Positions 14,708 through 64,000 of a stretch of DNA of 64,000 nucleotides are shown piece after piece. Position numbers and translations under genes: made by a program. How positions within the stretch are numbered: position 1 is the first letter of the stretch; every line of letters starts with the position of its first letter. Below the pieces are notes generated by a model. That model saw only the letters and a program-made list of their open reading frames with translations. It was not told where the DNA came from and ran no database searches. The stretch comes from Trogon surrucura (taxonomy: Eukaryota > Chordata > Aves > Trogoniformes > Trogonidae): NCBI GenBank assembly GCA_020746105.1, contig CM036658.1, positions 11,764,689-11,828,688 of the forward strand, given 5' to 3'.

Positions 14708-15712
14708 TGTCATGGGCTTGAGTACAGCGGGATTTTTGGAAGTGGGGGGAGAGCTGTGTGAGATGACTCATGCAAAACTTTGAGAGCATCTCCCACCTCC
14801 AGGTAGGAGTTTTACCCACCTCTGGCCAGGGCCAGGCCAATCATCGCCTCTGTCATCAAGGTATTTAAGAGGCGACTCCATAGTTCTCTTTCTCTTTTGG
14901 TTTTGTCTTGTTTTGAGCTGTCCTGTCTTTTCGTTTTGTTTTATTTTTCTGTTGGAGGAGAGGGAGGTGAGAGGAAAACAAAGGGATGCAGTTGGTGAGA
15001 AGGAAAGAGGAGGAGGGTGCTGGAGTAGAACCTTTCCCCAGAGCGTTGTGGTGAGGAAGATGGCAAGAAGATGATTTCCTGGGAGCTGAGAGGATTGACA
15101 GTGGTGAGAACATCCAGGATGCCATAGTACATGGAGAACCCCACAAGAAAGAGGAGAGAGAGACCAAGGTTCAGCTGAGGACATGCCTGAAGCAACCTGT
15201 GGCCCCAGTTGGGATGGACTCATGAGGAGGAAGATGATTGCCTCCCGTGAGGTGGACACCATGCGGCATGAAGGGGGGACTGAGAGGAGCCCTCTTTCTC
15301 AAGGAGGAACCGCTATGGTAGATGAGTAATGGCCAGAAGGACCGCATCCCCACCCTGTGCCCCCCTTGCACTAATGGGGATGGAGGAAGTAGCCAGGAAT
15401 ATGGGAGGGGCGTGGGGGGAGTGTATTTAACATTGGATTGTGTTTGTTTATTTATGCATTCCCCTCACCATCCTACTCCATGAATGGTGGTGGTAAATTA
15501 AATATGTTTTCTCCCCAAGTCTACTCTGGTTTTTTACCTGTCATTTTAAGTAGCAGATTATTACCTTCCCTGTCCTCAATCTCAATCCTTGAGCATTTTT
15601 GTTGAATTTTTGTCCCTCCACATCCCTGTGGAGATGGGGGTTGGGGGAGGAGTGAGAGAGCAACTGCATGGTTCTTTGTTCTTGGCCCAGGCGGTCAGCT
15701 TGAACCACAATA
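14708..15712 (+). mobile_element. solo-type LTR (~1 kb) of an endogenous retrovirus
   Basis: Starts TGTCATGGGCTTGAGTACAG and ends near TCAGCTTGAACCACAA. It is closely similar along its length to the right LTR of the element at 17120-18577. It has a CCAAT motif near 14836, a TATA-like TATTTAAG near 14862 and an ATTAAA near 15498. No internal viral coding region adjoins it. The flanks CCTTT and TCTTT are a near-match that could be a decayed 5-bp target duplication, but the CR1 on the left does not resume on the right. Orientation is set by the CCAAT, TATA and ATTAAA order. Old, non-coding fossil. Confidence 0.75.
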
Positions 15713-17114
15713 TCTTTATTTAACCATACAGAGGTAAAATTGCTGCAATAGAAGACAGACTTTTACCTCATCAGAGCATCAGAAGATGAAGTCCTCCTTT
15801 AAAACTTTTAGGACAAAAGTAAATATGGAAAACACTGCTGACAAGAAAGCTTCTTAGAAGTTTCAGTTTAGACACGAGTCTGAATGTTCAGGTAATTAAC
15901 TAACTGAATTGACTCAGGGTTAATAACCTTTTGCTTCTTTCACACTCATGAGAGGAGGCCTGCACGATGGTTATTTAACGGAGGCGTGGAATGCAAGCCT
16001 TCACAGATAAACCTCATGAGCTTCTGTTGGTTGCCTTTCCAATGGCTACAATTCATGGCAATTGTGGTTTTCTTTCCCCTCTTGCAGGTCACAAGCTTTA
16101 TGTTGCATATTTTGTATATTTTGTATGTTACCCAAAATTCACGTCAGATTAGTCCATTAGACCACTTTTTAAAAAGCCGATGAAACTTACTTTCCAGTCT
16201 AGAAAAAGTCAGTCAAATGCAGACACCTTTGTAACGTATCACTCTGCAAACGGATTTGAATCTAGTCAGTTTGAGCAATTTGCATGTGAAGAGATTATAG
16301 TATTCTACAATATACTGCATTATTAATTTTGACTGAATTACTCTCTTCCTGAAGTGATCCTGACTTCATTGTGGTCAACCTGCTTTAATCCTATCAGAAT
16401 GACTTTGAATGTATCTGCCTATCATATCTGTCACATTTCTAATACAAATGTGCTGAGGAAAAAGCAATTAGTCAATTCAGCTTGAGCAAAAAGAGTGACA
16501 AGAAGTGAAGAACACAAATTCCAACCTGTCCTGTTTAAAATAGTGCTTGCGTTTCTAAAATAAATGAGACTTACATGATTTAGAATAAATTATGTGCTAT
16601 TTAGCCTAAGGTTTTGAAGTAAAAGGTGGACATTGGTTCAGTTGCATACTGAGCAAGGGGACACAGATAAGACACTTATCTACTTCCTTCTGCAGTATGG
16701 GCAACCTGTCCAGCAGAAAGTGTTGGGCTGCAAACCCTAAACATGAATATATCTGAAGTCTTGAATCAGAGATATGTGAGATTTAACCACATAGGATACA
16801 AAATCTAGCTCTGCAACAGCAATACTGCAACACCACATATGGGTAACCAATTCTCTGTAAGACAAACATTCTCATTCAAGCTGCATCTGTTCTGTTAGTG
16901 GTCGCAGAAGACTGGCTGTGCAGTTCTTAGGAGTTTCTAATGCAAGTTTTCTTTAGTCATCACAGAACTTGTCCTGTCTGTTGTCAACTGCACTTTAAGA
17001 TACTCAGTTCTGCTATGTATTGGAAACTGAGGTGCTCAGCCCAGTACTGCCAAGCCCATCTGGGGAACAGAAACTGAAAAGAAGCATAAGCCAGAGGCAA
17101 GCTGCTGTGCCTAC
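15713..17114. other. intergenic, no gene seen
   Basis: AT-rich unique sequence without a convincing frame or recognisable repeat. Confidence 0.6.
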
Positions 17115-17119
17115 ATCCA

Positions 17120-17268
17120 TGTCATGGTTCAAGCCGACTGGGACAAAAAACACGCTATCTCCAGCTAACTCCTCCCTCCACCTCCACTTCCACAGTGCAA
17201 GGGGGGCAGGGGGAGGAGTGAGCCAGAGACCATGTGTTGTTTTGTCCCAGTCAGCCTGAACCACAACA
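17120..17268 (+). repeat. left LTR of the 17120-18577 element
   Basis: 149 bases with TG...CA-type ends and near-palindromic termini: GGTTCAAGCCGACTGGGAC at the left mirrors GTCCCAGTCAGCCTGAACC at the right. Confidence 0.65.
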
Positions 17269-17597
17269 TCTTTTGGTGGGCAACATGGAGCTCAAGGAAT
17301 TTGAGATAAGGATAAGAGTAATAGGGAGACGTGATGGACAAAAAAAAAAAAATACACAGATCAGGCTTGCAATGTTAGCAGAATACAGGGGATTTGTGTT
17401 GGTGTAACTGGTAAAGAATGAGGAGTGGATTGCTCATAAATGGCCAGTTTGCATTAAGTGCTATGATGATGGTCGTTTCAGTTTGGGTGTGGTGAAGTCA
17501 TTCTGCTGATGTGACTGAAGGTTGTGGAAGTTGTGCAATTAAAGTGGATTTTAATTACGACTCTCAAATGCTTGATTCACAGAGGTGAGGGGTGGAA

Positions 17598-18577
17598 TGT
17601 CATGAGTTTGAGTCTGGCGTGTTTTTTGTAAAAGCAGGGGTAGACTCCTGTGAAGCGTCAAGGGCCTTCCCCATCCCCAGGTAGGAGTTTGACCTGCCCC
17701 TGGCCAGGGCCAGGCCAATCAGTGCCTCTGCCATCAAGGTACTTAAGAAGCGACCCCATTGCTCTTTCTCTTTCTTGGCTTCATCTTGTTTTGAGCCGTC
17801 CTGGTTTTACGTTGGGGAGATTTTCTGCTGGAGGAGGGTGAGGTGAGAGGAGAACAAAGGAATGTCACCGTGAGAAGAAAGATAGGGAGAAGAATTCCAG
17901 AGGAGAAGGAGAGGGAGAAGGCTGCCTGAGCAGGACCTTTCCCTGAAGCCTATGGCGGTAGAGATGGCAGGAAGGTGACTGCCTGCCAGCTGAGGGAATC
18001 GACGGTGACGAGAATGTCCAGGATGTGGCGGTACATGCAGAGCCCCATGTGAGAGGGGAGAAAGACCATGCATCAGTGGGGTATGCACCCAAAGTGATCT
18101 GTGGCCCTGATGGACTCACAAGGAGGAAGAGGATTGCCTCCTGTGAGGTGGAGACCATGTGGCATCAAGGAGACACTGCGAGGAGCCCTCTTTCTCAAGA
18201 AGCAGCTGCCACGGACAATGAGTAATGGCCAGATCGATTGCATCCCCCACCCCCTTCCCCCTTTGCACTGAAGACAGGAGGGGTGTGGAGGGTGCAAAGT
18301 GTATATAAGATCAGGACGTATTTATCGATGTCTTTCTCTCACTATCATACTTCATAAATGGTGGTGGTCAATTAAATGTATGTTTTTCTCCCCAAGTTGC
18401 TCTTGTTCTTTACCCATCTTAAATGGTAGATTATTGCCCTCTCTATCCTTAGTCTCAAACCCTTGAGCCTTTTTAGTTGAATTTTCTCCCTTCACATCAC
18501 TGTGGAAATGGGGGTGGTAGGAGGAGTGAGCTGGAGACCACGTGGGTTTTTTGTCCCAGTCGGCTTAAACCACAGCA
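17598..18577 (+). repeat. right LTR of the 17120-18577 element
   Basis: About 980 bases, matching the solo-type LTR at 14708 along its length, including CCAAT, a TATA-like ACTTAAG near 17740 and ATTAAA near 18373, and ending GTCCCAGTCGGCTTAAACC then ACAGCA. Confidence 0.75.
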
Positions 18578-18582
18578 ATCCA

Positions 18583-21500
18583 CCTTTGTGGTAAGTTAGC
18601 TTTTTGTTCCTAAGGTCCCCCTTTGGCTGAATAAGTTTTAAAAAGGTGATTCTGGCCACTTACACAGTTACAATAGTAATTAATTCCAAACAGTAGAGGT
18701 CAAATTTGGTCCCCTTCGTATGCAAGAGAAAAATCACGGCATTTCCACTTCATGCCACTTCGTCACTAGAGTAGTTCAGGGTGCCAAGGCATAGTTTAGG
18801 CTAGCTAGAATGCACCGGTGCTCTGACCAGGAGGTATCCTTAGCCCTATAAAAATCTTGTGTCACAGGTTGTGATCTCCAGATGTTTCCCAGGCAGATCT
18901 AACACAGATTTCTGCTAGTGAAGTTAATCCAGAGCTAATTCACTACAGAACTAGGATTAAACACATTTCCAAGATGCAGTGGTGCATGGCTTGATAGAAC
19001 ACTGAATTTACCCTGTGCTCCGCTTGCCTTGTGAACAATTACTCCTCTGCATATCAGGTAAATTACAGAACTTGATATTCAAGTTCTGCTTGGCATTTAC
19101 ACAGCACTCTTGCAACATCTTTCTGCTTCCCATTAGGAGTTGGGACTTAGTACAAAGTCCCAGCTGACTTTGGACATTTTCTGTGCTTGCTGCCAGCATC
19201 ATCTTGGTTGAGCATCAGGTTTCAAGACAACAAAAACTAAAAAAGACTAACTCGTATTATCTTCCTATTCTCCTTGCCAGCATAGGATTGCTTTTCCAAT
19301 GCTTTATTATTTTTTTTTTTTAGGATAGCCACAGAGTCAACAAGTTACAACTAAGCACGCTAAATACACAGTAATAGAAGCTAAGCTTTCACCACCTTGA
19401 ACATGTAAGAATGGTTGCAAAGACCCCCTTAGGTTCCTAAATCTCCCCAGCCATCATCCCTCCTTTCTGTGTGTGTGGTTGGAGGAGACAGGTGAGAAAT
19501 GAGTGACTCAGGACTTATTTCCCACAGTTCCCACATTTCTCTTCCCACCATCCGCTCCATGAGCTTATCTCGAACAAGCAATACAAGTAGGATGGCAGCA
19601 ACCACCACCATCCACTCAGAGTTATGCATCACTTTCTACTTCTTTCCCCTTTCAAGCTCATAAAGCACCTGATCGAAAGGAGCTGGGGGTGAGACTTGAG
19701 TGCAGAAAGAGGGTGGGCATCCTTCCCTCACTTCCACTTCCAGCTCCTACTGTCTGTGTCATATTTGACACAGAGTAAGAATTAAGAAGCCAGTGGAAAA
19801 GCTAATAGAGCAAAGCCAATCAAAGACAACTGGCAGTGGCTACCTCTATGATATGTAGGAAAAATAAAATTCCTCATAGCCATACCAAGCCTCATTTTTC
19901 TGCTCTGGAGTGATCAGAGAACAACTGCAGATAACTGGTATGCCATTGATGACCCAGGGGAATTGAGCTGGGAATTCCAAGCAGGGTGTGGGAAAGCATG
20001 GTGTGGGAAAGCATGGTGTGGGAAATGAGTGGGTTACTGAGGAAGGTCCAGAATGAGAGCAGTTTAGGAATACTGTGCAACTGGAGGATATGGGGGGATG
20101 ACAAAATTTAACACTTAAAGAGCAGGAATCTTTGTAGGGTACTATCTCAACAGCTTTTGTCAGGACTCTGGATACAGAGATAGGCTTGAGCTGTTTTTCC
20201 TCTCACCTTCCCAGAGGTAAATTGCCACTGCAAAGGACTTCTCTCTTCACCTCCCCCTCTGTTTTGCTGTCAGAAGCATAGCAGCCTTAAGCAATTAACT
20301 TGCAGTTGCCTTGAGTTGGAAGAATGAAACTGCTGAACAATAGGGATAGGCTCATTATTACAAGAGACCCAGCCCTATGATAATCCAGAGCAGGAACTCT
20401 GAATTCACTGCCAGAACAATTACTGGTTAGTACGTTAACAACTTCATTGCATTTCAGGCTGGAAACAATTTATCCAGCGTTTCACAAAATCAATTTCTTA
20501 GTCTCCCAACCATATACACGTTGTCAAACACTGAAAGTCAGAATTTGATGTTGAGAGCAGGTGTGTAACTTAATCTGTAGCCCACCAAAACAATGAATGT
20601 GGCCCAATCTTCTGGGGGCAGTTTGGACTGGGAGGCATACCAGACACATTCTTTGAGGCTGGTAGCAGTATCCATCTCTTAAGAGCCCAAGACTCCTCTC
20701 CAGCAGGATGCAATGGCCACAGAAGTACTTAACAGTGAACAGAATCATCTTCATGCAGCTAAAAAACAAAAGGGACATTTACTGTCTCTGCCTTGACTTT
20801 TCGGATAGCCCCAAACCACATTTTTTCTCTTTACTGTGTAAAGCCTGGAATTTGACAAGTGCATCACTGAGTCCAGAAACTAGAGGAGAAGATTAACTAT
20901 TATGCATTTCACTCAGCGTGAAAGTGAAGCTCGCTGATTTAAACCATCCGCTACTGTAAAACTGTAACTCTTTGCTTGTAGTTAGCTGCAGTATTCAAGG
21001 TTTTTGCTATTGTCTGTTTAATCAATTGCTGCACCAGGTTCCTCTCCTCTAACCACAGGGAAGACTAGTGAATGAAGTCCCAAGCGGTGCAGCCCCAGAA
21101 GACCACCAGAAGCCTGCTTGTTTAGCTTCAGTGAAGCATCTCCCGAGCATGTCCTGCAGAAATGTCCTTTGTTCCCTTTCCATCAAGTGCTGCCTCACTT
21201 TCGAAACAAACTTCTTTCCAGCTTCTTTTCATCTCCACTGCCTTTTAGGCAGTTGCTCAAGTCCTGTGCATCTCTGAAGAGGGACCCAGTCAGCTTCCCA
21301 CACTCTGATGCATTTGTGCAAGGCCTTCACCATTACTCTTTTTCTTTGTGGGGTTTCTCTCTCCCCAGCAATGTTCAGCTTCGATTGGCTGCTCACTTTG
21401 GAAAGACTCTTAAAACTGTAGTTCCTCCTCCTGTTTGAATTTGCTTATTATTTGCACTATACTCTGGGTTTCCTTTTGTGGTTCCATTCATTAGCCAGGT

Positions 21501-21759
21501 ATCTGATCAACTCTTTCTTACAGCACTGAAGTCACTAGTTATAGGCATAGAGGCAGCAAGTGTAACTGACTTGTTATTGACAAGGTACCCAGGCACAAGC
21601 TCTGCCTCTCCACTGGTTCCAGCCTGGGACAATGTCAGGCAAAAAAGTCTATGGCCATAGAGAAACCAACCCCAAGGTTACACCACCACATTCCACAAAC
21701 AGGATAGTGTTTGTGGAACCAATGCATCCAAGTTTAACTACTTATTCAAGTTCAACTTA
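18583..21759. other. intergenic, no gene seen
   Basis: Unique sequence apart from a short tandem repeat at 19985-20025. The frames are short. No exon is recognised. Confidence 0.6.
19985..20025 (+). repeat. 15-bp tandem repeat, about 2.7 copies
   Basis: The unit GGTGTGGGAAAGCAT occurs at 19985 and 20000, with a partial third copy at 20015. The copies are identical, so it is a recent slippage product. Confidence 0.85.
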
Positions 21760-22095
21760 CAGAATTATACAACGCGTTGGGTTGGAAGGGACCTTCAGAG
21801 GACATCTGGTCTAACCTTGTGCAGTGAGCAGGCTCATCTTTAACCAGATGAGGCTGCTCAGAGCCCCATCAAGCCTGACCTTGAACGCCTCCAGGGATGA
21901 GGCCTCTAGCAGCTCTCTGGGCAACCTGTGCCAGTGTCTCACTGCCCTCATTATAAAGAAGTTTTGCCCTTATATCCAGTCTAAATCTACTCTCTTTTAG
22001 TTTAAAACCACTACCCCTTGTCCTGACACAACACACCCTTCTAAAAAAGATTGTCCACATCATTCTCATAGGTTCCCTTTAAGTCCTGGGAACTT
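21760..22095 (-). mobile_element. CR1 LINE 3' fragment, antisense, old
   Basis: Begins with a decayed tail, then GGGTTGGAAGGGACCTTCAG and the antisense of the ORF2 C-terminus (the minus frame includes RGSGFKLKESRFRLDIR). It ends about 50 bases before the SPTLC1 CpG island. The subfamily differs from the younger copies (GTGCAGTGAGCAGG signature). Confidence 0.88.
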
Positions 22096-22443
22096 CTAGC
22101 TGATTTCAGCAGTCCTAAAGGCTTAATTTCAACTTGCTTAACACTGAGGAGCACACCTGCCCACTGCGGCTTCGCTCCCCGACGAGGGCGGGACGACGGC
22201 CAGGCGCAGCGGCCGCACAGCTGCCCACGCCGGGGCACGGGGCGCCCAACCGCGCCGCCAGGAGAGGCGTTTCTTTACAAACCACCGTCACAGAAGCAGG
22301 CCGTTACCGGGCCGCGCGTAAGGCCTCCGCACCGGAGGGGGCGCTCTGCGGCGGCCCCTGTGACACCGCCCCTGACGCCGGCGGGCGGCAGCGGCGGCGA
22401 CGCCTGGGCGGGCCACAAAAGGCGGAAGCAGGCAGGCCCGGCG

Positions 22444-60411
<37,968 letters not shown>

Positions 60412-61600
60412 ACTGCTGTTTTGGATTCCTCTTTCCCCAAATTATCAGGATAAGTGTCACACATAGTGACTTCAGTTCAGCTATTGAAATTCTTCCACGG
60501 ATGGCATTAAAACCTGACTTTGTAACAAGATTGTTCCGGAGTGGTACAAATGCAATGAGGGGAAGAATGCTGAATTTTGGAACTGGTGAATGACACACTG
60601 TACTTTCAATTTGAACTCTACCATTTACTGGCATTTCTTAAAATGGGATATCACTATTGTGTGCAGGACTCTCATAAGCTGCATCCTAAAAAGTTGTAAA
60701 TGTCTATCTTCAAACACTTGATTGTTTTTAAAAATGTATACGAACATTCAGTTTTCCCCTGAAGCATCTGAAATGTGTCATTTTCTCTGCATATTCTCAG
60801 AATGTAGGAACTTTGGATAAACTTCAAGGAATTACTTCCTCTTTGCAAATGAAGATAGGATATTCCTAATACTGCCTAAAGGGAGAAAATATTAAAAGAA
60901 ACAAAACATTAAGAGCAAATTTTGTGCTATATTATGCCATTTATTACTGAATTATGGAGGAACTTCAATTATTTTTTATTATATCTTTCTCTAACCATTT
61001 CTTGAAGCTTTTTTAAGAATTCCTGGCCAGAGAATGCCATTATCTAAATGATAAATTCATATTAAATATTATTTTTTTCCTGTTTAATTATATGCGTGTT
61101 TGATATTATGGGTGAGGTTTTTCATGTTGTTAACTTTAAAGTGTTTAAATGGAAACATCTGAATTATGAAACAAGTGTAATTCCATTACAGTATGTTCAG
61201 TCAGGGCGGCATCGTACCAGTCTTGCAGAGGAGTCATAGGCAACGTGAAGAATAAACCAAGGTCTTGGAAGAGTACCTGAATACTAGCTTAGTCAATCTA
61301 CTTTGAAGCACTAAAATGGTGTGTGCTACTTTTTCTCACTAAATGGCTATACTTTAGAGAGGAAGACTCACAAATAGCTAATGAAAGTTTCAGTGCTACT
61401 GAAACACATCTCAGGATGTGCTCATAAAATCCCCACATAATTGGATACTAATATTTGTAGGTGGTGATGTTGGGATATTCAGTAAGCACAGATGGGTGTT
61501 ACACAGACGGACACGTTGCACCAGTCGGAAAAAGCTGGGAAGGGTGACAGCAAGCTGTACCTTTTCATAAAATAAAAGCTATAGCTGTATTTTTTAGGAT
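60412..61600 (+). other. SPTLC1: SPTLC1 3' UTR (end estimated)
   Basis: AT-rich non-coding sequence after the stop. AATAAA signals occur at 61251, 61571, 61733 and 61906. The 61571 signal gives a UTR of about 1.2 kb, similar to what I recall for the human gene. The true end is inferred. Confidence 0.5.
61571..61576 (+). promoter_or_regulatory. candidate polyadenylation signal
   Basis: AATAAA followed within about 75 bases by a GT-rich stretch (GTGTTCCGGGTTGTTTTG). Alternatives are at 61251, 61733 and 61906. Choice among them is inference. Confidence 0.4.
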
Positions 61601-64000
61601 TTTGCTTTAAGAACGCCCATTAAAAAAATTATATTTCAACAGATCTGTGTTCCGGGTTGTTTTGTAGTTACATGCCATTTTGATTGCTGCTATGGGGACT
61701 GCAGGACAATTTTTGAGAAGCTTCATTGTTGAAATAAAAAGTTAATCACGTTTTATTCAGATTTTCACTTACAGTTAGATTTTGTAGCATGATCAACTGT
61801 ATTTTTTGAATATTCTGCATCACATGAGCATAGTCTATGTTGACTCCTTCACTTCACAGTGGCCATCTCTGTTGTGGCTTTCAAAACCTCTCACATGTAC
61901 ATTCAAATAAACCTAGCTAACGGTGTGTTGGGGCATTTCTATTGCTTGACTGTTTGAGATAGTCAAATTATCTGTGCAATTATAGGGAGACTTTCATCCA
62001 AATGAGAGTATTCCTATTTCACTGGCATTTACATTTTTCTCTATTAACTGTGAGGAGAAGCCTGTGAGAAGCCAACAAGTTTAATATGGGGAAGGAAACT
62101 GATTTCCATTTTACGGACTGAAACTCAAGTGCGGAACAATCAGCCTTCTCAAGACCTTCAGAGATTGCAAGAAATGGAAAATAAAACTTAGAACTATACC
62201 TGAGCTTATGAGCCATTTTTGGCTTGATGATTGAAACCTGAATTTTCAAGTAAACTCTAGCTTTTGGTGTATTATCTGGACAAATGAGGTACTTGGTTTC
62301 CAGTGCAACATAATAAGTGCTTTTATAGTTCAAGGTAAACTTGTGAAGGTAAACAAATCACCAATTAGCATTGAGCTACTAGGTTGCAGTATCTATATTC
62401 AGTTCTTGCATTTTGCTTTAGTTTGTCTGCAAATGGGAGGACTTTTTTTTTGTTGTTGCACTTCTGGCAACAGTTGTAAGATATATGGGTTTGTTTTTTG
62501 GTTTTGCTTTAGAATGAAGTGATAACACCTAAATTGGCAGGAGGTAGAGTGGGATTTTTGACAATTTCAGAGCTGTGACTAGGTGGTTCCGATGAAACAA
62601 AACTTGAAGTATGTTGCTAAAAGATACTGTCATCAGATTCATTTGGCAAACACATACCCAGCATTAAAATGTTGGTAAAACTACCTTTGTCCATTTTTGT
62701 TGTTTACCTGTGTATGAGAAAGAAACATCCAGATAACACTGAAGTGAACACCGTGTGATTCATAGCTGTGTTAGAGTGTGTATTTTACTGACAGGTCTCT
62801 GTGAGAAATTAAGATGCTCATGAAATGTAGCTGCTGGAGAGAGAGATCCCTGATCAGTTTAAGCATGTCTGGCCCACTTCATTTTGGCTTTTTTGATAAA
62901 TGTCTTTGACATGGCCAGCAGTTGAAGGGAACGATGGCTCTGGGGATAAAAGGTGTTTGGGGTTAGGGAGACAGCAGGTGATTCTGCTTAAACTTTTGAC
63001 ATTAAAAATTCAGAAGCCTGTTAAGGTGCTTAAACTCTCAGTGCTCAAGGCTAATAAACATATGAACAAGACTGTTTTAGTTACTTTGTGGTTATGTTTG
63101 GATGAAGTGGGACTTTTTCATCTGCTGCTTTAGATGTGGGAGCAAGGCTGGAGTCTTCCTAAATAAATGGAAAACTATTCAGCAGGGTACTGTGAGGTGA
63201 ATCAAACATATAAAAGCTTTATCCCAAACTTCAAAATTTCTATTAAATAAATATATATATTCTTAATACAACTAATTTATGTATTTTGCCTTACCAAGTA
63301 TTTGGATCAGAGTTCCAGCTAAGTGGAAGCATCAGGTTAATTAATAGTGATCAGAAATAAATGCTTTTTTTTTTTTTTTTTTTCCAACTGAAGAAATATC
63401 TGGTAGTTCAGAAGGAATGCATTTGTAAGTGTAATAAGGTGGCCATTTATTGAAATAGTCCTGATAAAAGTAATTGTTTGAAGTATTTGAGACTGGGATG
63501 GTTGGGAAAATAGTTATACTTTTAAGGTATTTCAGCTTGAAGAAACAAGTCTACATGATATATATTCGTTATTAAAAACAAATATCTATTTTCCTTGAAT
63601 ATATAAAAATAACTGAATGTTATTTGTGTAAGTTCATTGTTTTTACAGGAAAAACTACAGATGCCTTTTCTGTTTATTATAGTAATTATTTTTGGACAGG
63701 AGATGAAATGCATAAGGAGTGTATTAAGAAAGAGAGGTATGTCTGAATAACTTTGATTTTTTTTTTTTTCCCCTCTCACATTTGAAATACAATCCCAGTC
63801 ACTGCACAGAATAGTGTACTATCTCCTTTCTGTCACTCCATCTGGACTTTATTAATTTAAGCAGGGTTGTAGAGTGTTGGCATTCACTGATCTGTGAAGT
63901 TGCTACCGCAAAAGTGTCTTGCATCTTAAAATGACTCAAGAAGCGTACGTGAGCTGTAAATGCTGCTTAAACAGAGGAAAGACAGCTAACACAAAACATT
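61601..64000. other. downstream flank, no gene seen
   Basis: AT-rich sequence after SPTLC1, with no convincing frame or repeat family. Alternative AATAAA signals at 61733 and 61906 could extend the transcript. In other vertebrates ROR2 is the downstream neighbour, but none of its exons is recognised here. Confidence 0.55.
63365..63383 (+). repeat. (T)19 run
   Basis: 19 consecutive T in the downstream flank; on the minus strand it could be an old poly(A), but no element body adjoins it. Confidence 0.9.

Larger units (their letters stand above)
17120..18577 (+). mobile_element. small LTR element with two LTRs and a 5-bp target duplication
   Basis: Parts: left LTR 17120-17268 (TGTCATGGTTCAAG to ACAACA), a primer-binding-like TGGTGGGCAACATGG from 17274, a short interior to 17597 ending in the purine tract AGAGGTGAGGGGTGGAA, and right LTR 17598-18577 (TGTCATGAG to CACAGCA). 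The host pentamer ATCCA flanks both ends (17115-17119 and 18578-18582). The left LTR is much shorter than the right, though their outer ends agree. The interior is about 330 bases with no coding capacity, so this is a defective or non-autonomous relic. The 5-bp duplication would fit an ERVL- or gypsy-like integrase; the family is not settled. Confidence 0.75.

Noticed and set aside
14425-15371. Open frames across the LTR at 14708
   Set aside because: They span the CR1/LTR junction and purine-rich LTR sequence in several overlapping frames; no viral protein is recognisable.
22360-22443. Upstream in-frame extension of SPTLC1 exon 1
   Set aside because: The frame is open, but it has no ATG before 22444 and no similarity to the family N-terminus.
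61601-64000. First exon of the neighbour ROR2
   Set aside because: Expected downstream from conserved gene order in other vertebrates, but no CpG island or ROR2-like coding segment is present here.

Overview
The window is a vertebrate nuclear locus, most likely from a bird. It holds one multi-exon host gene, SPTLC1 (serine palmitoyltransferase long-chain base subunit 1), in a background rich in CR1 LINEs and avian-type endogenous-retrovirus LTRs. The bird assignment rests on the CR1 copies, several of which end in the characteristic ATTCTRTG octamer repeats, on an ERVL-type LTR of a kind familiar from bird genomes, and on short GT-AG introns. SPTLC1 is Z-linked in chicken, so a Z location is possible here, but the sequence does not show it. 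CR1 covers about 11 kb (roughly 17-18% by my hand count), which is high for a bird and would fit a CR1-rich lineage such as the woodpecker group. That last point is inference.

Layout. 1-22.1 kb is intergenic: an ERVL-like LTR end at the left edge, a CR1 on the plus strand (about 4150-5480), a long plain stretch, an antisense CR1 (13616-14704) abutting a ~1 kb solo-type LTR (14708-15712), and a small LTR element with primer-binding-like site, purine tract and 5-bp target duplication (17120-18577). An old antisense CR1 piece (21760-22095) lies just before a CpG-rich promoter (about 22140-22800). 22,444-60,411 is SPTLC1 on the plus strand: 15 coding exons, all with GT-AG introns, in a continuous frame of 476 codons that I assembled exon by exon. 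The 3' UTR follows and probably ends near 61.6 kb. 61.6-64 kb is AT-rich flank with no gene seen.

The introns hold most of the repeats. Intron 2 (14.2 kb) carries a CR1 fragment lacking its 3' end, an ERVL-type LTR interrupted by a CR1 scrap, a nearly full-length old antisense CR1 with recognisable ORF1 (zinc knuckle, coiled coil, SGNH esterase) and ORF2, a younger CR1 nested inside it with a 6-bp target duplication, and a further antisense CR1. Intron 5 holds an antisense CR1 with a 515-codon uninterrupted reverse-transcriptase frame. Intron 6 holds three CR1 pieces, and intron 7 a probable very old LINE relic.

Function. Only SPTLC1 is a host gene here. Its product is the non-catalytic partner of SPTLC2/SPTLC3 in the ER-membrane enzyme that makes 3-ketosphinganine from serine and palmitoyl-CoA, the first step of sphingolipid synthesis. 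I found no evidence of a previously undescribed biological system; the unusual content is the history of nested transposable elements.
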